Source of the DNA: CAYFPS01 sp964345075
Lineage (GTDB): Bacteria > CAIWAD01
Reading direction: 5' to 3'
NCBI GenBank assembly: GCA_964345075.1
Contig: CAYFPS010000026.1
Location: 1 to 35,330, forward strand
DNA length: 35,330 nucleotides
A program made the translations under genes and the position numbers. Below the pieces are notes generated by a model that worked only from the letters and a program-made list of their open reading frames with translations, searched no databases and had not been told where the DNA came from. The first letter of the stretch is position 1, and each line of letters opens with the position of its first letter. Positions 12,310-18,298 of this stretch are shown here, in pieces.

Positions 12310-12372
12310 GCTAGTCTCCATGTTGTAAGGATCGGGGGGGGGTCACAGGCGTGACCCGTCTGACACATGGTA

Positions 12373-12412
12373 CACCCCAGCTGGCCGCCGACCGCGACTA
12401 ATTATGGAAAAC
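12373..12412 (-). repeat. Leader element, copy D (most diverged)
   Basis: CCCCAGCTGGCCGCCG at 12375-12390 keeps the core AGCTGGCCGCCG, followed by a CGACTAAT/TGGAAAA block related to the AT-rich part of copy C. It lies 50-65 bases upstream of the start of the sigma-like gene, as the other copies do for theirs. Confidence 0.6.
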
Positions 12413-12538
12413 ACCGGATTCCTACATCCCACCATCCGGCCCGCGCAGCGGCACACCCGGGACCAGCACTGTCTGGTCGTCTCTCGCGAGGGGGGTTTCC
12501 CCCTGGCGGCCGCCGCCCGCTGGGGGCATGGGGGGAGT

Positions 12539-12580
12539 AACCCTAGGCTAATCTAGGGGAACCCTAGGCTAATCTGGGAG
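12539..12580. repeat. Two tandem 21-base repeats with internal dyad
   Basis: AACCCTAGGCTAATCT starts at 12539 and again at 12560; the two units differ only in their last few bases. Each contains CCTAGG, and the first contains CCCTAG/CTAGGG arms around GCTAAT. Tandem dyads at a divergent control region are typical operator sites for a repressor or activator, possibly the XRE or RHH-like proteins of this phage. Confidence 0.6.
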
Positions 12581-12651
12581 GAGGAGGCGGTAGGCTTTGG
12601 GTCCCATCCGGCCTTTTTGGTTGGGACTCCTGGGGTATTTTCTTACATCGT

Positions 12652-12694
12652 TTTTGGTCGTAGCGTTTTTTGTTATAATCGGTTATGACCAAAA
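12652..12694 (+). promoter_or_regulatory. Extended -10 promoter inside an 11-bp inverted repeat
   Basis: TGTTATAAT (12671-12679) is a perfect extended -10 (TGnTATAAT). It is flanked by TTTTGGTCGTA (12652-12662) and TATGACCAAAA (12684-12694), inverted copies with one mismatch. No good -35 is seen, which extended -10 promoters tolerate. The right arm covers the expected start of transcription, so a bound protein would block it: a promoter-operator. It points toward the late genes. Confidence 0.5.
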
Positions 12695-12841
12695 CGGCTA
12701 GGAAGGGAAGCTGAAGGCTGAAAGCTATTTCATAGCCGCCGCCGCCTATCCCCAAAATACCACCTCCTCAGCCCAAAATCAAGCATTTTCCGAGGATTCC
12801 GGGGTGGGGAATCTTTCGCGGAAGTTTTTGTGTGGGAAGGC

Positions 12842-12869
12842 TTGCTTCGTGGTGCTGGTGTGCTACACT
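12842..12869 (+). promoter_or_regulatory. Promoter for the leaderless 95-aa gene
   Basis: TTGCTT (12842-12847), 16-base spacer, TACACT (12864-12869) with TGC immediately before it (extended -10). Six bases separate the -10 from the ATG at 12876, so the transcript should start at or next to the start codon. No Shine-Dalgarno is present in this stretch. Confidence 0.6.
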
Positions 12870-12875
12870 TCTCAC

Positions 12876-13163
12876 ATGGAAAGCCCCGCTGAGAAGACCA
12901 CTCGTCCCTACGCGAAGCGTGCTGTGCTTCCGTGGGTCCTGGAGTACCGCGTCCCTGATGAGGATGGCCCGTGGCAGCGCCCGGAGGTCATCATCATGGA
13001 CGACGGCTCCGAGCAGAGCCCGGTGTTCGAGAACACCATGGAGTGTCGGAAGATGCTCCGCAAGATCGCCAAGATGTCGGCCAGCCACGAATGGCGGGCC
13101 GTCCGTGTGCTGGGGCCTGTGCGGGCTGTGACCCGTACCGTCGCCAGCGTCACGGGCCTGTAG
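12876..13163 (+). CDS. Hypothetical protein (95 aa), leaderless, first rightward gene
   Basis: ATG 12876 is chosen over the upstream ATG 12804 because the promoter ends six bases before it; the longer frame would include the promoter. The product starts MESPAEKTTRPYAKRAVLPW, has a strand pair around WVLEYRVPDEDGPWQRPEVI, and a helical basic C-terminus (MECRKMLRKIAKMSASHEW). No family is recognised. With its own promoter and a strong terminator 120 bases downstream, it is an independent one-gene unit at the head of the late arm. A small regulator is a reasonable guess only. Confidence 0.6.
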   Translation: MESPAEKTTRPYAKRAVLPWVLEYRVPDEDGPWQRPEVIIMDDGSEQSPVFENTMECRKMLRKIAKMSASHEWRAVRVLGPVRAVTRTVASVTGL

Positions 13164-13279
13164 GGGCACCTGTCTCCGTCCCTACATCGTCCACCTTTCC
13201 AGGCCCGTCTACGGGGCTCTGGAGCAAGGAGAGAAAGGATCGGTAGGTAGACGCGGTTTGCCTCCTTTTTCCGCGTCGG

Positions 13280-13324
13280 CGGCCCTCTGGAACAAGCTAG
13301 GTGTTCCAGGGGGCCGTTTTCTTT
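13280..13324 (+). terminator. Strong rho-independent terminator before terminase
   Basis: A 15-bp stem (13280-13294 with 13302-13316, one G-U wobble), a 7-base loop and then TTTTCTTT. It ends the 95-aa gene's transcript and separates it from the packaging operon that starts 15 bases later. Confidence 0.9.
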
Positions 13325-13332
13325 GGTAGGCT
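13304..13332 (+). promoter_or_regulatory. Candidate promoter for the packaging/structural operon
   Basis: TGGTAGGCT (13324-13332) is an extended -10 of the TGnTAnnnT type. Six bases separate it from the GTG at 13339, the same spacing as the promoter at 12864. A weak -35 (TTCCAG, 13304-13309) overlaps the terminator stem. A transcript starting here would be leaderless and would carry the whole late operon. Confidence 0.45.
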
Positions 13333-13338
13333 CCCCAC

Positions 13339-15153
13339 GTGGAAGTCCCGAGGCACTACCTGGACTTGCTGGAGAGGAGGGTCGAGCAGATCGCGGCCCT
13401 GGAGGGGGAGTTCTGGGTGGACCTCACCAAGTTCTTCGCCTTCTGTGTCCACACCAAGATGGCACCCCAGGCGGTCGAGGACCCCTTCTTCGACATCGTC
13501 GTGCGCCTCCTCAACAGACGGCGCTCCCACAAGCTCTTCCTCTTCCCCAGAGGTCACACCAAGACCTCCGTGATGAAGGCCCTCGCGGCCTTCCTCGCCG
13601 TCGAAGGAAGCCCCCACCTCGGCGGAGACCGCGTCCGCATCGCCTTCGTGGGCGAAACCCTCCGCTTCTCCAAGCGGAACTCCCGCGCCCTCCGCCGCTC
13701 CCTCGAGGTCAACTCCCACATCCTGGAGAACTGGGGCCTCCAGAAGCCGGACTCCGAGATGAAGAAGCGCGTCAGGGACGAGTTCGGCTCGCTCCCTGAG
13801 TGGTCCATGGAGTCCTTCCGCACCCTCAAGTGCCTCCGAGCTGAACTGGAGGCGGGCGGTGCCTACGAAGAACCCACCTGTACCGCCCTCGGCATGGACG
13901 TCTCGTCCACGGGCTCCCACTTCGATGTCATCATCATCGACGACCCCGTCACCGAGAAGTCCGCCAAGTCACCCACCCGGAAGAAGAAGACCGAGTCCAC
14001 CTACTTCGAGCTTCAGTCCCAGCTCAACCCAGGCGGACTGATGATCGTCGTCGGTACCCGACACGCCCTCGACGACCTCCACAACACCCTCATCCAAGAG
14101 TACTCCGAGGACTTCGAGCTGGAGGTCCACAACGTCTGGGCCGGTGGGCGAGAACTCTACCGAGAGGACTTCGAGTACAACCCCGACTCCCAGGAGGTCA
14201 CCTTCCTCTTCGACCCCGATACCGTGGACCTGTTCTGGGATGGCTACGCACAGATCGAACGAGACGTCGAACTAGGACCGCTTCCCCCCAAGGAACGCAA
14301 GACCGTCGCCCTCAAACGTCTCTACCTCGACAAGATCCGGAAGATGCCTCCCGCAAGGTGGGCACACCAGTTCCTCAACCGCGCCGTCTCCGAAGAAGAC
14401 CAGATCTTCTTCGAGTGGATGTTCAAGCCGTACGCCGAAGGTCAGGTCCCCAGACGCACCAACACCTACATCCTCACCGACTCCGCGACCGGAACCGACA
14501 TGAGGTCCTCCTTCCGCGTCGTCGCTGCCGTCTCCCTCGATGCCGATGACTGCGCCTACGTCCGTGAACTCCAGTACGGCTACTGGGCCGCCGAGGACTA
14601 CATGACGCGAGCCCTCGATGCCTACTACCGATGGGGCGCACGAGGACTCCTCTTCGAGTCCGTCGCCTGGCAGGACGCCTTCAAGGCCGTCATGCGTCTC
14701 CTCTGCCAGTCGCGCGGAACACCGCTCCCCAAGGTCCTCGAAGTCGGCGGACGTACCGTCACCACCAAGATCGAACGCATCGAGAAGCTCGAACCGCGAC
14801 TCCGCGAAGGAAAGCTCCTCTTCGACACCGGCCTCAAGAAGACCTCCGACCCCTCCGGCAAGTCCGCCTGGGACGAACTCGTCCGACAGTTCTGCCAGGT
14901 CTCCGAAGCCGAGAACGTGCGCGGACTCAAGCTCGACATCCCCGACGCCATCTCCGACATCGACCACTTCGACAAGAGAGGGATGCGCGTCTGCCGACCG
15001 CCGAGAAAACTGCGGTCCATCCAGGACAACCCGAGGGCACGGGAAGAAGCGGTGATGAAGCCCTACTACGAACGAGTCGCCGCCAGCCGTGGGAAGTCCA
15101 AGGACATCTTCCGAAGAGCCCACGAACCCTCCGACATCTGGAGCAAGAAATGA
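13339..15153 (+). CDS. terL: Terminase large subunit
   Basis: 604 residues, normal for TerL. N-terminal ATPase: FPRGHTKTS (69-77) as Walker A, FDVIIIDDP (195-203) as Walker B with its catalytic acid, and VVGTRH (238-243) as the coupling motif. C-terminal RNase H-like nuclease: ILTDSATG (D381), LLFESVAW (E440) and PDAISDIDHFD (D536/D540) supply the metal-binding acids. The enzyme docks on the portal, pumps DNA into the prohead and cuts it. The start GTG 13339 lacks a binding site and fits a leaderless transcript. No small terminase subunit was identified; the 95-aa gene upstream is too uncertain to name. Confidence 0.92.
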   Translation: MEVPRHYLDLLERRVEQIAALEGEFWVDLTKFFAFCVHTKMAPQAVEDPFFDIVVRLLNRRRSHKLFLFPRGHTKTSVMKALAAFLAVEGSPHLGGDRVRIAFVGETLRFSKRNSRALRRSLEVNSHILENWGLQKPDSEMKKRVRDEFGSLPEWSMESFRTLKCLRAELEAGGAYEEPTCTALGMDVSSTGSHFDVIIIDDPVTEKSAKSPTRKKKTESTYFELQSQLNPGGLMIVVGTRHALDDLHNTLIQEYSEDFELEVHNVWAGGRELYREDFEYNPDSQEVTFLFDPDTVDLFWDGYAQIERDVELGPLPPKERKTVALKRLYLDKIRKMPPARWAHQFLNRAVSEEDQIFFEWMFKPYAEGQVPRRTNTYILTDSATGTDMRSSFRVVAAVSLDADDCAYVRELQYGYWAAEDYMTRALDAYYRWGARGLLFESVAWQDAFKAVMRLLCQSRGTPLPKVLEVGGRTVTTKIERIEKLEPRLREGKLLFDTGLKKTSDPSGKSAWDELVRQFCQVSEAENVRGLKLDIPDAISDIDHFDKRGMRVCRPPRKLRSIQDNPRAREEAVMKPYYERVAASRGKSKDIFRRAHEPSDIWSKK

Positions 15154-15521
15154 CCGAGACCTACGACAGCGGCGTCAGCCGCGCACCCAACTTCCTCAAG
15201 GGAACCTTCGAGGATGTCGCGGACGGATCCAAGACCGCCGCCATCTCGACCGGCGGCTTCAACGAGCTGATCTACACCACGCGCTCCGCGCCGACCGCAG
15301 ACGTCAACATCTACGCCGTGGACCAGGCGACCCCGACCCCCAACGACATCCTGATCCCCGAGAACGCGGGCATCCATGTCCGGGTGGACGGAACCAACCT
15401 CGTCGGCTACCTCTCACCGCTCCCCTCCAGAATCAAGTTCGAGTACGACGCGACCGGCACCGGAACCGTCACCATCGACTACGAGCTGCGGAAGTCCGCG
15501 ACCCACGACCGAGGCCACTAA
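15150..15521 (+). CDS. Small beta-rich virion protein candidate, paralogue 1 (123 aa)
   Basis: ATG overlaps the terminase stop (ATGA). The sequence is Thr/Gly/Asn-rich and looks all-beta, starting MTETYDSGVSRAPNFLKGTF and ending TIDYELRK...DRGH. It shares this ending, and the ISTGGFNELIYTTRSAPTAD block, with the next gene, so the two are tandem duplicates. No family is recognised. The position suggests a head-decoration or accessory virion protein, but this is inference. Confidence 0.65.
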   Translation: MTETYDSGVSRAPNFLKGTFEDVADGSKTAAISTGGFNELIYTTRSAPTADVNIYAVDQATPTPNDILIPENAGIHVRVDGTNLVGYLSPLPSRIKFEYDATGTGTVTIDYELRKSATHDRGH

Positions 15522-15898
15522 TGACCACCACCAACGACAACGGTCTCAACCGCACCTTCGCCGGGATCAAGGGAACCATCTCCCTCGCCTCCCTCAACAA
15601 CTCCGCGTCCATCTCCACCGCTGGCTTCGACACCCTGGTCTACACCACGCGGTCCACCCCGGCAGCCGGTGTGGTCTCGATGCAGATGATCGTGGACCTC
15701 AGCGGCACCCCGACCTTCCGCACGATCCCCACCTGGACCGGACTCCACATCCAGCCGACCAACGCGGGCGGCGGATCGCAGTACGGCTGCCACAAGGGGC
15801 CGCTCCCCGCGACCTTCCGCTTCCGCAACACCTCCTCCGGCGCTCTCACCATCGACTACGAGCTGAGGAAGACCGCCGCCATGGATCGAGGACACTGA
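15521..15898 (+). CDS. Small beta-rich virion protein candidate, paralogue 2 (125 aa)
   Basis: ATG overlaps the preceding stop (TAATG). It matches the previous protein at ISTAGFDTLVYTTRSTPAAG and at the C-terminal TIDYELRK...DRGH, with a diverged middle (WTGLHIQPTNAGGGSQYGCH). Same size and beta-rich make-up. A tandem gene duplication that kept both ends but diverged between suggests two versions of one fold, for example neighbouring subunits in a capsomer decoration. Confidence 0.65.
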   Translation: MTTTNDNGLNRTFAGIKGTISLASLNNSASISTAGFDTLVYTTRSTPAAGVVSMQMIVDLSGTPTFRTIPTWTGLHIQPTNAGGGSQYGCHKGPLPATFRFRNTSSGALTIDYELRKTAAMDRGH

Positions 15899-16152
15899 TG
15901 GCCGCGACCAAGCTCACGCACCCCCAGACCGTGCCCCGGGACCACCTGTTCCGGGTCTACTGCGTGACCTGCCGGACCTACCGCATCAAGGACGGGAGGT
16001 TCGGGGCGAGGAACCACCCCTACGCCTGCTCGCTGGAGTGCCGACAACGCCTCCATGTCGAGCAGCTCAGCCGAGAACTGGCCCGCATCGGCATCGTCAA
16101 CCCGTTCTACTCGTCCTCGCGCATCCCGGTCGGGCCCATCAAGCTGAACTGA
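15898..16152 (+). CDS. Small zinc-finger-like protein (84 aa)
   Basis: ATG in a TGATG overlap with the preceding stop. VYCVTCRTYR and YACSLECRQR supply CxxC and CxxxC pairs, about 20 residues apart, for a single zinc site resembling short treble-clef fingers. Basic overall. No family is recognised. It lies between the duplicated beta proteins and a glycosyltransferase-like gene. Confidence 0.6.
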   Translation: MAATKLTHPQTVPRDHLFRVYCVTCRTYRIKDGRFGARNHPYACSLECRQRLHVEQLSRELARIGIVNPFYSSSRIPVGPIKLN

Positions 16153-17270
16153 CCAGCCTCCCCAGGGACTTCCTCCGACACCCCGTCGTCATCCTCGACA
16201 GCGGGCGATCCACCGACGAGAGCATCTTCGTCCAGGAGATGCGAAGGTGGGTCCACAGCGGCCTGAAGGAGATCCTGACCCAGCTCTCCGGCAAGGAAGA
16301 CCCGAAGGTCAACGCCTTCGCCCTCTTCCCGAGACTGGAGAACCGGAAAGCCTACGCCTACCACCCCGCTACGGGCTCCGACCGCTTCACCACCCGGCCC
16401 GTCCGGTGGGATCCTAGCCGTGGTCTCGCCCGTGGCGGGCTGTTCCAGACCTTCGCCATGATGGAAGACGGCGCGAGGTGGACCAAAACCGACCGGATCG
16501 AGGGCGAGGAGTGGAAACACCCCGAGAACCACATCCGGACACCCTGGCGAGAGGGCGCAAAGTCCAAGCGAAGGGCCCTCTGCCTCTACCCGAACCCCAC
16601 CTCAGCCGACCTCAGCTTCATCTGGAAGCAGAAAGACCACTGGAAGAGGCCGTTTCGGGTCCCGAAACTCCACCTCGCCCTCCCCTGGCACCGGAATCTG
16701 CCCACCAACTTCTTCCAGTTCGCGGATCTGGTCTGGTCCTTCGACCTCGACGGCCTCCGAAGGACCCGAAAGGAGTTCGGATCGTGGCTCGCCTACCGGT
16801 TCCAGTGGGAGACCTGGTTCAAATGGCTCGATGACGGGCCTCCGACCTACGACATCGGCGTCGCCTGTGACTGGGGGAGCCCAGATCGGGACCGACCCAC
16901 CCACAAGGGCCGAGAATGGGCCCGGATCTGGCCCCAAGCCTCCGTCTACACACCCAGCAACAACGGTCGGGCCGACGATCTGCTCCGTGCGACCGACTGC
17001 CGGGCCTATTTCGTGCCCTCACACCGCGAAGACACCTACCCCTTCGACATCATGCTGGCCGGAGCCCGGGGCGCGACCCTCATCGTGCCCGAAACGCACC
17101 GCATGAAGCTCCTCCTGGAGAAGATTCCCCAGGAGCGAAAGGTGTTCTACCGTGTACACGATGTAGGTGTCCCTGGTAGACTCCATTGGACCACTGAGGA
17201 GGTGGCAACATGGCTGAAGAGGATGTTTCCAAGATCGCCGGGCTCCTGTCCAAGACCAAGCGCCGCGTAG
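16149..17270 (+). CDS. Glycosyltransferase-like protein (GT-B-like C-terminus), probable CTG start
   Basis: The frame has no ATG, GTG or TTG near the preceding stop, but CTG 16149 forms a CTGA overlap like the ATGA, GTGA and TTGA overlaps elsewhere here. The next ATG is 16239 and would remove ~30 coding-looking residues. The C-terminal part (ASVYTPSNNGRADDLLRATD, PSHREDTYPFDIMLAGARGA, TLIVPE) resembles the donor-binding half of GT-B glycosyltransferases ('D.L..s..hh.PS..E.fp...lEAma.G.Pvi'). The N-terminal half (many Trp/Arg/Lys) is not recognised. It overlaps the next gene by 61 bases, unusually long here. Function in sugar transfer is probable, substrate unknown. Confidence 0.5.
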   Translation: MTSLPRDFLRHPVVILDSGRSTDESIFVQEMRRWVHSGLKEILTQLSGKEDPKVNAFALFPRLENRKAYAYHPATGSDRFTTRPVRWDPSRGLARGGLFQTFAMMEDGARWTKTDRIEGEEWKHPENHIRTPWREGAKSKRRALCLYPNPTSADLSFIWKQKDHWKRPFRVPKLHLALPWHRNLPTNFFQFADLVWSFDLDGLRRTRKEFGSWLAYRFQWETWFKWLDDGPPTYDIGVACDWGSPDRDRPTHKGREWARIWPQASVYTPSNNGRADDLLRATDCRAYFVPSHREDTYPFDIMLAGARGATLIVPETHRMKLLLEKIPQERKVFYRVHDVGVPGRLHWTTEEVATWLKRMFPRSPGSCPRPSAA

Positions 17271-18124
17271 ACGAAAGCGAGTTCGAGGAAAGGGCAGAAG
17301 AACACCGTGGTTTCGACGGAGTTCCTGACTCCGAGTACCTCCGCGTGTGGGATCCGCGCCGGAAGTGCCAGTACACGCCCCGACCGCTGCGGCTCCAGAC
17401 CACCCACTCCGATCCGGACATCCCGGACGAGTGGGACGCCTACATCGAGGGCCTGAAGGGCCGGAAGAACTGGTTTATCCTCGGTGCCGGGGCCGGTGCG
17501 CTCCGCCACGACCTCTCCCACCTCGACGGAGAGGTGGTCTACGGCATCAACTGGACCCTCAAGTGGTTCACCCCGACCTTCCTCCAGATCATCGACGAGG
17601 TCCCCCTCCGGACCCAGATCAAGGAGAACAAGGACTGGTCCCTCTCGCGCTACTACACCCAGCTCGTGACCTCCCGGGTCGCAGCGAGCAAGCACGGGAG
17701 CTGCGAGGACATCGTCCGGGCCCTGAAGTTCAACATCTACTGGTCCACCACCGAGTACAAGCAAAGCTCCCCCCACCACGACGGGAGGTTCGACTTCAAG
17801 TTCGCGGAGAACCCGAGGCAGCCGATCACCTGGTTCTCGAACAGCCTCGGCTTCGCCCTCAACGTCGCCCACTGGTTCCAGCCGGAGCGGATCATCCTCA
17901 TCGGTTTCGACTTCGGCGGCCACCACTTCTTCGGAGACGGCAAGTCCGAGGGAAGTTCGCAACATTACGGACTGGCAGGAAATAACAGGCCGCATCTTCT
18001 CCGACATCTTTCCGCTTTGAACGAGAAAATGGCGGATCTGGGCGATACCATCCGGATGGTGGCTCCCACCCGGCTCCGCTCGATCTTCCCTGTCTACGAG
18101 ACCCTGGAACAGGCTCTGGCATGA
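17210..18124 (+). CDS. DUF115/MptE-like (Maf-type) protein (304 aa)
   Basis: ATG 17210 with GGAGG seven bases upstream. NWFILGAGAGALRHDLSHLD with the following VVYGINWTL resembles the Rossmann start ('hhlGaGPSL...hhahN') of DUF115 proteins. These include flagellin-glycosylating Maf proteins, sialyltransferase-like enzymes and MptE. RIILIGFDFGGHHFFGDG matches the 'hhLhGhDhs...hhf' strand near the C-terminus. Known members transfer nonulosonic acids or act on pterins; I infer a sugar-transfer role from the adjacent glycosyltransferase-like gene. A TGGTAGACTCC motif at 17174-17184 resembles the late promoter at 13324 and could be an internal promoter. Confidence 0.6.
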   Translation: MAEEDVSKIAGLLSKTKRRVDESEFEERAEEHRGFDGVPDSEYLRVWDPRRKCQYTPRPLRLQTTHSDPDIPDEWDAYIEGLKGRKNWFILGAGAGALRHDLSHLDGEVVYGINWTLKWFTPTFLQIIDEVPLRTQIKENKDWSLSRYYTQLVTSRVAASKHGSCEDIVRALKFNIYWSTTEYKQSSPHHDGRFDFKFAENPRQPITWFSNSLGFALNVAHWFQPERIILIGFDFGGHHFFGDGKSEGSSQHYGLAGNNRPHLLRHLSALNEKMADLGDTIRMVAPTRLRSIFPVYETLEQALA

Positions 18125-18297
18125 GCGAAAAGAAGACGACCAAGAAGAAGGCTGCCCCCAAAAGCGCCGAGCCGGACAAGCTGCGCGAAGTCCTCGACGT
18201 CTGCGCGGAGTACTTCCCGAAGGCGGCGTGGGGTGCGCGGTGGACGCAGGAAGCGCGTGACGCCTGGGCCAAGATCCAGGCCATCGCGGGGAAGTGA
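18121..18297 (+). CDS. Small Lys-rich hypothetical protein (58 aa)
   Basis: ATG overlaps the upstream stop (ATGA at 18121) and its TGA is one base before the portal GTG. The first third is basic (MSEKKTTKKKAAPKSAEPDK), the rest one or two helices (LREVLDVCAEYFPKAAWGAR). No family is recognised. Perfect packing between two genes supports it as real. Confidence 0.6.
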   Translation: MSEKKTTKKKAAPKSAEPDKLREVLDVCAEYFPKAAWGARWTQEARDAWAKIQAIAGK

Positions 18298-18298
18298 C

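Larger units (their letters stand above)
12413..12875. other. Divergent control region without a convincing gene
   Basis: About 460 bases between the leftward and rightward gene arms. It holds GACCAG/CTGGTC (12461-12478), a G-run/C-run hairpin (about 12490-12503), two 21-base tandem repeats, an AT-rich extended -10 flanked by inverted repeats, a GATTCC/GGAATC dyad (12795-12813) and a leaderless-type promoter. This is the place to expect early/late switching and perhaps a replication origin, but no iteron array or DnaA-box cluster was recognised. A minus-strand frame at 12564-12755 has no binding site and is not called. Confidence 0.5.

Noticed and set aside
12413..12540. Replication origin
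   Set aside because: GC-rich hairpins are present, but no iteron array, DnaA-box cluster or adjacent replication initiator was found.
12564..12755. Minus-strand 63-codon frame in the control region
   Set aside because: It runs through the extended -10 and its flanking inverted repeat, lacks a binding site and shows no recognisable sequence.
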